From: Streptosporangium sp040640155 | GTDB lineage: Bacteria > Actinomycetota > Actinomycetes > Streptosporangiales > Streptosporangiaceae | Assembly: GCF_040640155.1 (NCBI RefSeq) | Contig: NZ_JBFABE010000010.1 | Span: 124,001-188,000 of the forward strand | Direction: 5' to 3' | Length of the DNA stretch: 64,000 nt | Part shown: positions 10,601 to 17,785 of the stretch, in pieces | How the letters are laid out: the number at the start of each line of letters is the position of its first letter | Numbering within the stretch: position 1 is the first letter of the stretch | Position numbers and translations under genes: made by a program | The notes under the pieces: model-generated | Told to the model about the DNA's origin: nothing | The model's database searches: none | The model's input: only the letters and a program-made list of their open reading frames with translations

Positions 10601-12822
10601 AGCGCGCCTCGCACCTGCTCGGCGTGGCCGGCCGGTACGGGTCGTTCCCGGTGGTGCTGGAGACGATGCGCGAGTGCCTCCAGGACGTCTTCGACGTCCC
10701 CGGGCTGGTCCGGCTGATGCGCGACGTCGAGGCGCGGCGGATCCGGCTGGTGGAGGTCGAGACCGACAAGGCCTCCCCGTTCGCCGCGTCGCTGCTGTTC
10801 AACTACATCGGCGCGTTCATGTACGAGGGGGACGCCCCGCTGGCCGAGCGCCGCGCCCAGGCGCTCGCGCTCGACACGAGCCTGCTGGCCGAGCTGCTGG
10901 GCCAGGCGGACCTGCGCGAGCTGCTCGACCCCGACGTGATCGCCGACACCGAGCGGGAACTGGCCCGGCTGGATCGCCCGCTGCGCGACGCCGAGGACCT
11001 GGCCGACCTGCTCCGCTCCCACGGCCCGCTGCTGGCCGAGGACGTGAGCGTACGCGAGGGCGACCCCGCGTGGCTGGCCGAGCTGGAGGGCGCCCGCCGG
11101 GCGATCCGGGTGAGGGTGGCCGGGCAGGAGCGGTGGGCGGCGATCGAGGACGCCGCCCGGCTGCGCGACGCGCTCGGCGTGCCGCTGCCGGTGGGGGTGC
11201 CGCACGCCTTCCTGGAGCCGGTCGACGACCCGCTGGGCGACCTGCTCGCCCGGCACGCCCGCACCCGCGCCTCCTTCCCGGCGAGTACGGCCGCGACCCG
11301 GTTCGGTCTGGGGCCGGCGGTGGTCGTCGACGCGCTGCGCAGACTGGCCGCCTCCGGGCGGGTGGTGAGCGGGGAGTTCAGGCCGGGCGGCCGGGGTGAG
11401 GAGTGGTGCGACGCCGGGGTGCTGCGGACACTGCGCCGCAGGTCGCTGGCCAGGCTCCGCAAGGAGGTGGAGCCGGTCCCGGCGGAGACGCTGGCCGCCT
11501 TCTCCCCCGCCTGGCACGGCATCACCGGCTCCCCGCAGCGTGGCAGGCCGCCGATCGACGCGCTGGTGGGCGCGATCGAGCAACTGCAGGGCGCGGCGGT
11601 GCCCGCGTCGGCGCTGGAGACGCTGATCCTGCCCGCGCGGGTGCCCGGGTACGACCCGTCGCTGCTGGACGAGCTGACCGCCTCCGGCGAGGTGATCTGG
11701 GCCGGGCAGGGGTCGCTGCCGGGCGGCGACGGGTGGGTGTCGCTCTACTTCGCCGACACCGCGCCGCTGCTGATGCCCGCCCCCGCCGACATCACGCTGA
11801 CCCCGGTGCACGAGGTGGTGCTGGAGGTGCTGGGCGGTGGGGGCGCGCTGTTCTTCCGCGAGCTGGCGAGCCGGGCCGGCGCGCTGCTCGCCGGTTCCGT
11901 GCCGGACGACCGGGCGCTCTCCGCCGCCGTGTGGGACCTGGTGTGGTCGGGCCGCATCACCGGCGACACGCTCGCCCCGCTGCGTTCCACGCTCGGGACG
12001 GGGCGCCCGGCGCACCGTCCGGCCCCGACCCGGCGCCGCCGGGCGGTGCTGCCGACCAGGAGCGGCCCGCCCACGGTGAGCGGACGCTGGTGGGCGCTGC
12101 CCGCCCTCGCGCCGGAGAGCACCCAGCGCGCCCACGCCCAGGCCGAGGTGCTGCTGGAACGGCACGGCGTGGTGACCAGGGGCGCGGTGACCGCCGAGCG
12201 GTTGCCCGGCGGGTTCGCCGCCGTCTACCAGGTGCTCCGCGCCTTCGAGGAGAGCGGCCGGTGCCGCAGGGGGTACTTCGTGGAAGGGCTGGGCGGCGCC
12301 CAGTTCGCCCTCCCGGGCGCCGTCGACCGGATGCGTGCCGCCGCCCCCTCCCCCTCGTTCCCGCAGGACCCGGTGCCCGAGGCCGGTCCGTGGGGCGCAC
12401 CCCCGCCGCCCGCGCCGTGGGAGACGCGGCGACCGGAGCGGCCGGCCGGGGACGTCCGGCGGGCGGTGGTGCTGGCGGCGGCCGACCCCGCCAACCCCTA
12501 CGGAGCGGCCCTGGCGTGGCCGGCCCGACCCGAGCAGGCGTCCCACAAACCCGGCAGGAAGGCCGGGTCCCTGGTCGTGCTCGTCGACGGTCACCTGATC
12601 CTCTACGTCGAGCGCGGCGGCAAGACGCTGCTGTCCTTCTCCGGCGACGAACGCCTCCAGCCCGCCGTCGACGCTCTCGCGCTCGCCGTGCGTGACGGCG
12701 CGCTGGGCAAGCTGACCGTCGAGCGGGCGGACGGCACCGCCATCAACGACTCCCCGCTGGGCGCCGCCCTGGAGGCCGCGGGGTTCCACCCGACCCCCAG
12801 GGGCCTGCGACTGCGGGCCTGA
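7636..12822 (+). CDS. lhr: Lhr-type ATP-dependent helicase, long form
   Basis: A 1728-residue superfamily 2 helicase. Walker A is APTGSGKT (about 50-57), Walker B/DEVH is in VIVDEVHAV (about 220), followed by GLSATVRPV, TIVFANSRR, VATSSLELGIDMG and QRIGRAGHQ. The large C-terminal region fits the Lhr core domains (winged helix, beta-barrel, Lhr-CTD). Lhr is a 3'-5' DNA translocase that unwinds RNA:DNA hybrids and is linked to repair. Lhr is usually about 1500 residues; the excess is low-complexity inserts at about 77-130, 370-420 and 735-820. Start ATG has AGGGGG upstream. In mycobacteria lhr is beside nei; here nei lies at 58595. Confidence 0.95.
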   Translation: MSETTGTDGALGHFTPMTREWFTGAFAAPTSAQEGAWAAIARGDNTLVVAPTGSGKTLAAFLWSLDRLAAEHSAAGTARAGDGQAGDRQTGDRRGNGPAAGGRAAEGKSGGRAGGRRRAREDDEPPRSCRVLYVSPLKALAVDVERNLRAPLAGLEQTARRLGLPVPRISVSTRSGDTPAEERRRFATRPSDILITTPESLFLLLTSQAREALRGVETVIVDEVHAVAATKRGAHLALSLERLDALLDRPAQRIGLSATVRPVSEVAAFLGGSRPATVVQPPSEKRIEVEVVVPIEDMTELDTAPAPPPQDDDRWLTETPARRSIWPHVEERLLDLIGGHRSTIVFANSRRLAERLCTRLNELAWERQTEGAERTAEDAGQARPRQSGPEQSDPERTGPERTGGRADRARPAGGPAPASISTPAAMMAQAGAAKGVVPEIVRAHHGSVSKEERSQIEEALKSGRLPAVVATSSLELGIDMGAVDLVACVGAPPSVASGLQRIGRAGHQVGAVSRGVIFPKYRGDLVQTAVVAERMRTGEIEDLRYPRNPLDVLAQQIVAMTALDEWTVDELEEVVRRAAPYRTLPRSALEATLDMLAGRYPSEEFAELRPRIVWDRVTGTLRGRPGAQRLAVTNGGTIPDRGLFGVFLVGEKSSRVGELDEEMVYESRAGDVFVLGATSWRIEEITADRVLVTPAPGQPGKLPFWHGDTAGRPAELGRAIGAFLREMSAAGADTATGGTGTRSLEASSPRAGTGTSARTDVGKDAGTDTTTDVATGAGTKKTSAKDTAGKGAAGRGNGGKGAGGKGSVTGGGGSGNAEVRSDPAGDLTRDGALARIRAAGLDEFAAANLLAYLAEQRQATGYVPDDRTLVVERFHDELGDWRVVVHSPYGARVHAPWALAIGRRLRERYGVDVQAVHSDDGIVLRIPDTLSDPPSDIAIFDAEEIERIVTEELGGSALFAARFRECAGRSLLLPRRTPGRRSPLWQQRQRASHLLGVAGRYGSFPVVLETMRECLQDVFDVPGLVRLMRDVEARRIRLVEVETDKASPFAASLLFNYIGAFMYEGDAPLAERRAQALALDTSLLAELLGQADLRELLDPDVIADTERELARLDRPLRDAEDLADLLRSHGPLLAEDVSVREGDPAWLAELEGARRAIRVRVAGQERWAAIEDAARLRDALGVPLPVGVPHAFLEPVDDPLGDLLARHARTRASFPASTAATRFGLGPAVVVDALRRLAASGRVVSGEFRPGGRGEEWCDAGVLRTLRRRSLARLRKEVEPVPAETLAAFSPAWHGITGSPQRGRPPIDALVGAIEQLQGAAVPASALETLILPARVPGYDPSLLDELTASGEVIWAGQGSLPGGDGWVSLYFADTAPLLMPAPADITLTPVHEVVLEVLGGGGALFFRELASRAGALLAGSVPDDRALSAAVWDLVWSGRITGDTLAPLRSTLGTGRPAHRPAPTRRRRAVLPTRSGPPTVSGRWWALPALAPESTQRAHAQAEVLLERHGVVTRGAVTAERLPGGFAAVYQVLRAFEESGRCRRGYFVEGLGGAQFALPGAVDRMRAAAPSPSFPQDPVPEAGPWGAPPPPAPWETRRPERPAGDVRRAVVLAAADPANPYGAALAWPARPEQASHKPGRKAGSLVVLVDGHLILYVERGGKTLLSFSGDERLQPAVDALALAVRDGALGKLTVERADGTAINDSPLGAALEAAGFHPTPRGLRLRA

Positions 12823-12901
12823 CCTCCGACCGTGGGCCTGGCCTGAGGCTGCGAGCCCGACCTCCGACCGTGGGCCTGGCCTGAGGCTGCGGGCCTGAAC
12901 T
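12811..12901. repeat. 38-base tandem repeat over the lhr stop codon
   Basis: Copies begin at 12811, 12849 and (partial) 12887; the first two differ at only two positions and include the segment ACCTCCGACCGTGGGCCTGG. The first copy contains the lhr stop codon, so the repeat grew from the gene's own 3' end. Confidence 0.85.
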
Positions 12902-12969
12902 CGCGCTTTCGCCGGAAGGGCGGCCCGGGTCGATCGTTCACCCGGCGTCGTGGCCGAGCACGTGACCTC

Positions 12970-13004
12970 CGACGAGATCCCCGATCGCGGCGGGGATCTC
13001 GTCG
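12970..13004. terminator. Strong bidirectional hairpin between lhr and the DUF6493 gene
   Basis: A perfect 14-base inverted repeat (CGACGAGATCCCCG / CGGGGATCTCGTCG) with a 7-base loop, extendable by three more pairs with one wobble. It sits between two convergent genes, 148 bases after lhr and 16 bases beyond the stop of the other, so it can end transcription from both sides. No T run. Confidence 0.78.
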
Positions 13005-13020
13005 GGGATCTCGTCAAAGG

Positions 13021-16000
13021 TCACGGCGTGGCCGCGGTGAGCTGGGCGTGAAGGCGCTTGCACTCATGGACGAAGCGGATCGTGCGGCGGTCGCGCGCGA
13101 ACCCGGCGACGACCGGGATCTCCCCGCGAGCGCCGGTCCATCGCGCCACGTCGGCGGCGAAGGCGACGAGTTCGGCGTGGGTCACGGTGATGCGCCGCCC
13201 CTCGCCCGGCAACATCCCGGGCAGCAGGGCGCGCAGGATGCGCCACACCTCGTGGTGGCCGCCGGCGTCGGCCAGTTCGGCGAGGGCCGCGAGGGCGGGG
13301 CGGGTCTCCAGCCAGGTGCGGCGCAGCACCAGCGCGAGCTGGCGGCCGATCGCCTCGGCGGGCAGGTCGCCTCTGGCCGCCATCCGCAGGACCACCGGGA
13401 TCGTCCCGGGCACGCCGCTCCCCAGCAGGAAAGCGATGATCACCGCCGTCGCCTCACCCACGGGGCCGTCGCAGGCGACCAGACGGGACAGTTCCGCCGG
13501 GGTCACGTTCGGGTACCAGTGGCTGTGGAGCACGAACGGCAGCATGTTCACGGCCACCACCTCGCGGTGCGAGGGCAGCATGGCCGGCCACCCGCCGATC
13601 CCGCTGCCCAGGCCCTCGCCCGACCAGTCGAACGGCTGTCGCAGCACCTCGTCGAGCAGTTCGTCGCCGGTGGGCGTGGCCCGTAGCACCGGCGTCAGGC
13701 GGACCGCGGTGAAGTGCTCGGGTTCGCCGTCGCCGAACTCGACCATGGACGCGTCCACCATGTGGGTCCACCGCAGACCGCACTCCGGGTCGGGCATCCC
13801 CTGCCCGGCCAGCCGTTCGGCAGCCCTGCGCGCCGCTGCGGAATCGATCTTCGCAGCCCGGTCGGCGGCGACCGGGTGGCCGCCCCGGGGCAGCCGCAGC
13901 AGCGCCTGCGTCAGATCGGCCCGCAGCGGTTCCACGCCTGCGGCGGCGCACGTCTCCAGCCGGTCGACCAGCGCGTCGGGGTCGAGGTGGCCGGTCGTCC
14001 ACGTCGGCGTGGCCAGCAGCACCGGCGGAAGGGTGCCGGCGCGCAGGGCCTCGTACAGCTCCGCGTAGCGGGTGGCGAGGAAGTCGGACGGCGGCGAGAG
14101 CCGGTTCGGGTGCGGGAGCCGGTGTCGCCGCCGCCACTCGTGCAGGGGAGGAAGCGGCCGGCGCTGGAAGGAGCGCAGCCGGGGCGGGACGAAGCCGACG
14201 GTGACCGCCACGAGCGGCTCGTCCGGGCCGGGTGGGGGCACCGGCAGGCCCTTGCGCATCGCCGTGATCCGGTCGGGGTTCACCCCCAGTTCGGCCATGC
14301 GCTCGTAGGCGCGGCGCAGGTCGTGCTCCGGCATGGCCTCCACCGAGTCGTCGTAGAGGACTCCGGGCTCTGTCGGACGGCGCTCGCGGTGATCCGGGAC
14401 GGTGTCGTCGAAGCCCTCGGACTCGTCGAAGTCCTCGACATCCTCGACATCCTCGGACTCGTCGAACTCCTCGGAAGGCTCGCCGGGGCCCGGGTCCGGT
14501 GCCCGGTCGTCGTCGGAGGGCTGCCCGTACAGGTAGACCCGGCCGTTGGCGAAGGGGATCGGCCGCCCGGCCTCGATGGCCACGGCCCCGGCAGGGCCGT
14601 CGTCGCTGGTCCAGGTGATGAAGATGACGCGGAGCGGAGTGTCGTCGTCGAGGTAGCGGCCGGGACGCCAGTGACCGACCACCGTGATCCGCCGTTTCGG
14701 CGGCTCCAGCTCGATCTCCTCGCCACGGGCGACCGGCCGGACCGAGACCGAGTGATTCGGGCCGTCCCAGAACTTCTCCGGGCCGAACGGGGGGATCTCC
14801 GGCAGGGTGCCGGGCGCGACGAGCTCCTCGGCCAGCACGGCCTGCCATTCGCCGGGGTCGGTGATCTCGTCCCTGTCCCGCCGGTATCGCGTCTGCTGCT
14901 CGACGTGCGGGCTCAGCCTCCGGCGCAGGTCGGTGCGGTTCTCCGCGACCCCGGTGACGAACGCCGCCATCCAGCGCTCCTGGTCGACCCACCGTTCGTG
15001 ACGGCCCGGGAAGATCGACGGGTCGGGGAAACGCTCCGGTGAGGGCACCTCGGGCAGCGGCGGGAACTCCTTGGTCTCGACCAGCTCCTCGACGGGCCTC
15101 TCCCCGCCGAACCGGGCGGCGAGCTCGGCGCCCACGTCGGCGGGGAGCCCGGGGATCGCGTCGAGGATCGCCTCGGTGTGGCCGGCGAACAGATCGGCGT
15201 GCTTCACGGTCAGCTCGACCGCGCGGTGGCGCACGTCGAAGGACGTGTGCGCGTACGCCGTGGTCAGCGCGGTCACGAGATCGGCGGCCGCCTCGGGGGT
15301 GTCCCGGAGCGTCCGGTCGAGCCAGCGCAGGCCCGTGGCGGCGAGCTTGGCCTCCTCCCGGAAGGTGAGCGCGTCGACCGCCTCGACCAGGTCGGCGTGG
15401 TCGAGCGGCATCGCCCCGCGCACCTGCCCGGCGGCCAGCTCGGCGACCGTGCCCGGAGCAGACGGCAACAACCGCAGGTAGTCGCGCAGGCGGGGCGCGG
15501 ACTCCGCGGGCGTGGGGTCGAGGAGGGTGTGCAACCGGACGAAGAACCGCAGGTCCTGCGCCTCACCGCCGCGCAGGAAACGGCTCACGCACCCGTCGAG
15601 CACCCGCTCCCTGGGCAGCTCGCGGGCGGTGGCGGCCAGCCAGCGGGTCGGCGCGGGCTCCAGCCGCTCGTCGCGGAGGGCGCGGCCCGCGCCGTCGGCG
15701 TCGAAGACGCGAGGCAGCAGCACGGCGGTCAGGGGGTCGTCGGCCACGCTCGGCGCGGCCAGCCAGGCCGCCACCAGCGGGTCGTGGTCGGGCGGCACGG
15801 CGCCGGACTCACGCAGCAGCGCCACGGCCAGCGGCGCGACGCGGTCGGCGGGACGGCGCACCCGCAGGGCCAGCCGGACCGCGACGTCACGACGCCACTC
15901 CAGGGGGCGGGCGGCCGCCACCCGGCACACCTGGGCGACGTCGGGATCCTCGGCCCAGCGGCGGTTGACGTCGCGGCCGGTCATCCACGCCACCGCGGCC

Positions 16001-16275
16001 GCCGGGCCGGTGACGACGCCGACGCCGGTCAGCAGCAGCGCGCCGGCCAGCCTGTCGAGCAGATCGCCGACCTCCCAGGAGGCCATCTCCTCGACGTCGT
16101 CGGGATGGTCGGCGCGCACCTGCTCGGTGCGGAGGCGGCGCAGCTCCTTGACCAGGCCGGGCAGCCGCCCGCCCAGGTCGGCGCGCTCCTCCTCGGTGAG
16201 CGTGACCAGCCGGTCGGCCAGGCGGGTGACCTCGTTGCGGGTGACCAGATCACAGATCTCCGCCCAGAGGGTCAT
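13021..16275 (-). CDS. DUF6493-type large protein of unknown function
   Basis: A 1084-residue protein beginning MTLWAEICDLVTRNEVTRLADRL. It looks like alpha-helical repeats (many Leu/Ala-rich helices such as LRLLPSAPGTVAELAAG) with no catalytic motif I can recognise. A very acidic insert of Glu/Asp/Ser lies at about residues 605-630. The start was set at 16275 because it overlaps the stop of the SWIM gene as ATGA; the open frame upstream is Arg-rich and unlikely. Large proteins of this sort accompany SWIM-domain proteins in actinomycetes, which suggests a working pair. Family name is from recollection of that pairing, so moderate confidence. Confidence 0.72.
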   Translation of the reverse strand: MTLWAEICDLVTRNEVTRLADRLVTLTEEERADLGGRLPGLVKELRRLRTEQVRADHPDDVEEMASWEVGDLLDRLAGALLLTGVGVVTGPAAAVAWMTGRDVNRRWAEDPDVAQVCRVAAARPLEWRRDVAVRLALRVRRPADRVAPLAVALLRESGAVPPDHDPLVAAWLAAPSVADDPLTAVLLPRVFDADGAGRALRDERLEPAPTRWLAATARELPRERVLDGCVSRFLRGGEAQDLRFFVRLHTLLDPTPAESAPRLRDYLRLLPSAPGTVAELAAGQVRGAMPLDHADLVEAVDALTFREEAKLAATGLRWLDRTLRDTPEAAADLVTALTTAYAHTSFDVRHRAVELTVKHADLFAGHTEAILDAIPGLPADVGAELAARFGGERPVEELVETKEFPPLPEVPSPERFPDPSIFPGRHERWVDQERWMAAFVTGVAENRTDLRRRLSPHVEQQTRYRRDRDEITDPGEWQAVLAEELVAPGTLPEIPPFGPEKFWDGPNHSVSVRPVARGEEIELEPPKRRITVVGHWRPGRYLDDDTPLRVIFITWTSDDGPAGAVAIEAGRPIPFANGRVYLYGQPSDDDRAPDPGPGEPSEEFDESEDVEDVEDFDESEGFDDTVPDHRERRPTEPGVLYDDSVEAMPEHDLRRAYERMAELGVNPDRITAMRKGLPVPPPGPDEPLVAVTVGFVPPRLRSFQRRPLPPLHEWRRRHRLPHPNRLSPPSDFLATRYAELYEALRAGTLPPVLLATPTWTTGHLDPDALVDRLETCAAAGVEPLRADLTQALLRLPRGGHPVAADRAAKIDSAAARRAAERLAGQGMPDPECGLRWTHMVDASMVEFGDGEPEHFTAVRLTPVLRATPTGDELLDEVLRQPFDWSGEGLGSGIGGWPAMLPSHREVVAVNMLPFVLHSHWYPNVTPAELSRLVACDGPVGEATAVIIAFLLGSGVPGTIPVVLRMAARGDLPAEAIGRQLALVLRRTWLETRPALAALAELADAGGHHEVWRILRALLPGMLPGEGRRITVTHAELVAFAADVARWTGARGEIPVVAGFARDRRTIRFVHECKRLHAQLTAATP

Positions 16276-17600
16276 CGGGAGACCTCCACGGCGGCGCGAG
16301 CGACGATCCGGGCGGCCAGCACGTGCTTGCACGGCCCGCGGGAGCCGCGGTGGTCCCACCACCACTCGCAGGTGCAGGATCCGTCGGCGAGCGAGACCCG
16401 GCGCGCGCCGCCCGGGGTACGGACGGTGGCCAGGTCGCCCTCGAGGTGAACGGCGCCCGCGTCGACGAGCCCGCGCGCCTTGGCCAGCCGCGGGTTCAGC
16501 AGCATCACGTTGTCCCTGTCGTAGGGCAGCTCACGGTGGAAGTGGGCGGCCTCCGACAGGTCGTAGCCGACCCGGCCGGCGACGCCGAGCCGCGTCAGCG
16601 CGGCCCGAACCCGGTCGGCGGGCAGGCCCGCGCGGTCGGCCAGCAGGCCGATCTCGATCTCGGGCTCGAAGGTGAGCAGCATGCCCACCACGTCGGCGTC
16701 GTCCTCGGCCTCGTCGGTGGCCAGGTCGTCGAGCACCGCGCCCTCGCCCGAGAAGCCGCGCCAGCGCTCGGGCGAGAGGGTGAGCGTGTAGCGCATGCCG
16801 GGGAGCTCCAGTTCCCAGGCGCTGGAGGCGGCGTCGGCCGGGCCGTACACCCGCAGGGACGTCGCGAAGCGCAGCAGCGGCAGCAGGGTGGCGAGCCGGT
16901 TGGGACCGGCGAGCTGGACCGAGCCCGGAACCCGACGGTCGGAGACCTTCAGCTCCCGCCCCGCCTGCGCCACCCACACCGTGCCCTTCCTGGGCAGCCC
17001 TCGCAGGAACCGCACCGCCGCCATGCCGGCCAGTTCACCGCGCTGGTCCATGCCCGAGGCGATGACCTGCACCTCGGCGAAGCCGCGCAACCAGCGCTCG
17101 GGCAGCGGCACCTTCTTCTCCACCACGGCGCCGTCCATCGTGGTCACGACCAGCTCGTCGAGCCCGACCCCCAGGTGCAACGGGTCACGCGCGCCGATGC
17201 GCGCCAGCGCCTCCCGGAGCGGCGCGTTCACGTCGACGTTGGTGGTGCCCCGGTCGAACACCTCGCCGTCGAGCGCGCCGCCCAGCAGGTCGAGCCGGGC
17301 GTACACGCCGCCGCAGGCCGAGAACGACTCGAACCGCAGCCGGTCCCCGTTGCACGTCACCACCGGGTCGCGCACCCAGCCGGGCCGCGCCTGCGGCTGG
17401 TGGTAGCGGGCCAGCGCCACGTCGGCGACGCCGAGCAGGGCCGCCGCGGCGGGGGCCGCCCGGGTCACCACTCCGCTGAAGAACCGGGGGGCCGCGGCCG
17501 GGCCGGACAGGGCCCGGCCGCCGGAGGTCGCCAGTCCGAGCCGGCCGTCGACGAGGGAGGAGGGCGCGGCGTACGTGTACGCCTGCGTCGCTGCAGTCAT
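16272..17600 (-). CDS. SWIM zinc-finger domain protein
   Basis: A 442-residue protein with a SWIM zinc finger near the C terminus: CTCEWWWDHRGSRGPCKH (about 405-422), i.e. CxC-x12-CxH. SWIM fingers bind zinc and are thought to contact DNA or proteins. The N-terminal ~370 residues are beta-rich with no recognised enzyme motif; RVSLADGSCTC leads into the finger. First gene of a two-gene unit with the DUF6493 gene, translationally coupled by a 4-base overlap. It lies 185 bases beyond the end of the NRPS operon and on the same strand, so read-through is possible. Confidence 0.85.
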   Translation of the reverse strand: MTAATQAYTYAAPSSLVDGRLGLATSGGRALSGPAAAPRFFSGVVTRAAPAAAALLGVADVALARYHQPQARPGWVRDPVVTCNGDRLRFESFSACGGVYARLDLLGGALDGEVFDRGTTNVDVNAPLREALARIGARDPLHLGVGLDELVVTTMDGAVVEKKVPLPERWLRGFAEVQVIASGMDQRGELAGMAAVRFLRGLPRKGTVWVAQAGRELKVSDRRVPGSVQLAGPNRLATLLPLLRFATSLRVYGPADAASSAWELELPGMRYTLTLSPERWRGFSGEGAVLDDLATDEAEDDADVVGMLLTFEPEIEIGLLADRAGLPADRVRAALTRLGVAGRVGYDLSEAAHFHRELPYDRDNVMLLNPRLAKARGLVDAGAVHLEGDLATVRTPGGARRVSLADGSCTCEWWWDHRGSRGPCKHVLAARIVARAAVEVSR

Positions 17601-17735
17601 GATCGGGACGTTAGATCACCTCACCGACAAACCGGCGCGGCGGACGTCGAGGGATCGGCCTCCCCCTCTCGTGGACGGGGGACCTCCCCGGTCCGCGTGA
17701 GAGTCCCCCGCTTCATCGCCGGGCACCCGGGAGCC

Positions 17736-17769
17736 GGACACCGGGGAAGGGCCGGCGTCCCGGGTGTCC
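17736..17769 (-). terminator. Possible terminator after the NRPS operon
   Basis: GGACACC (17736-17742) pairs with GGTGTCC (17763-17769) around a GC-rich 20-base loop, just after the stop of the NRPS-MFS gene on the minus strand. No T run. Confidence 0.4.
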
Positions 17770-17785
17770 ACCCGTCGGGACGAGG

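Noticed and set aside
8995..13017. 1340-codon minus-strand frame opposite lhr
   Set aside because: Arg/Pro/Gly/His-rich composition with no motif; lhr motifs on the plus strand are unmistakable.
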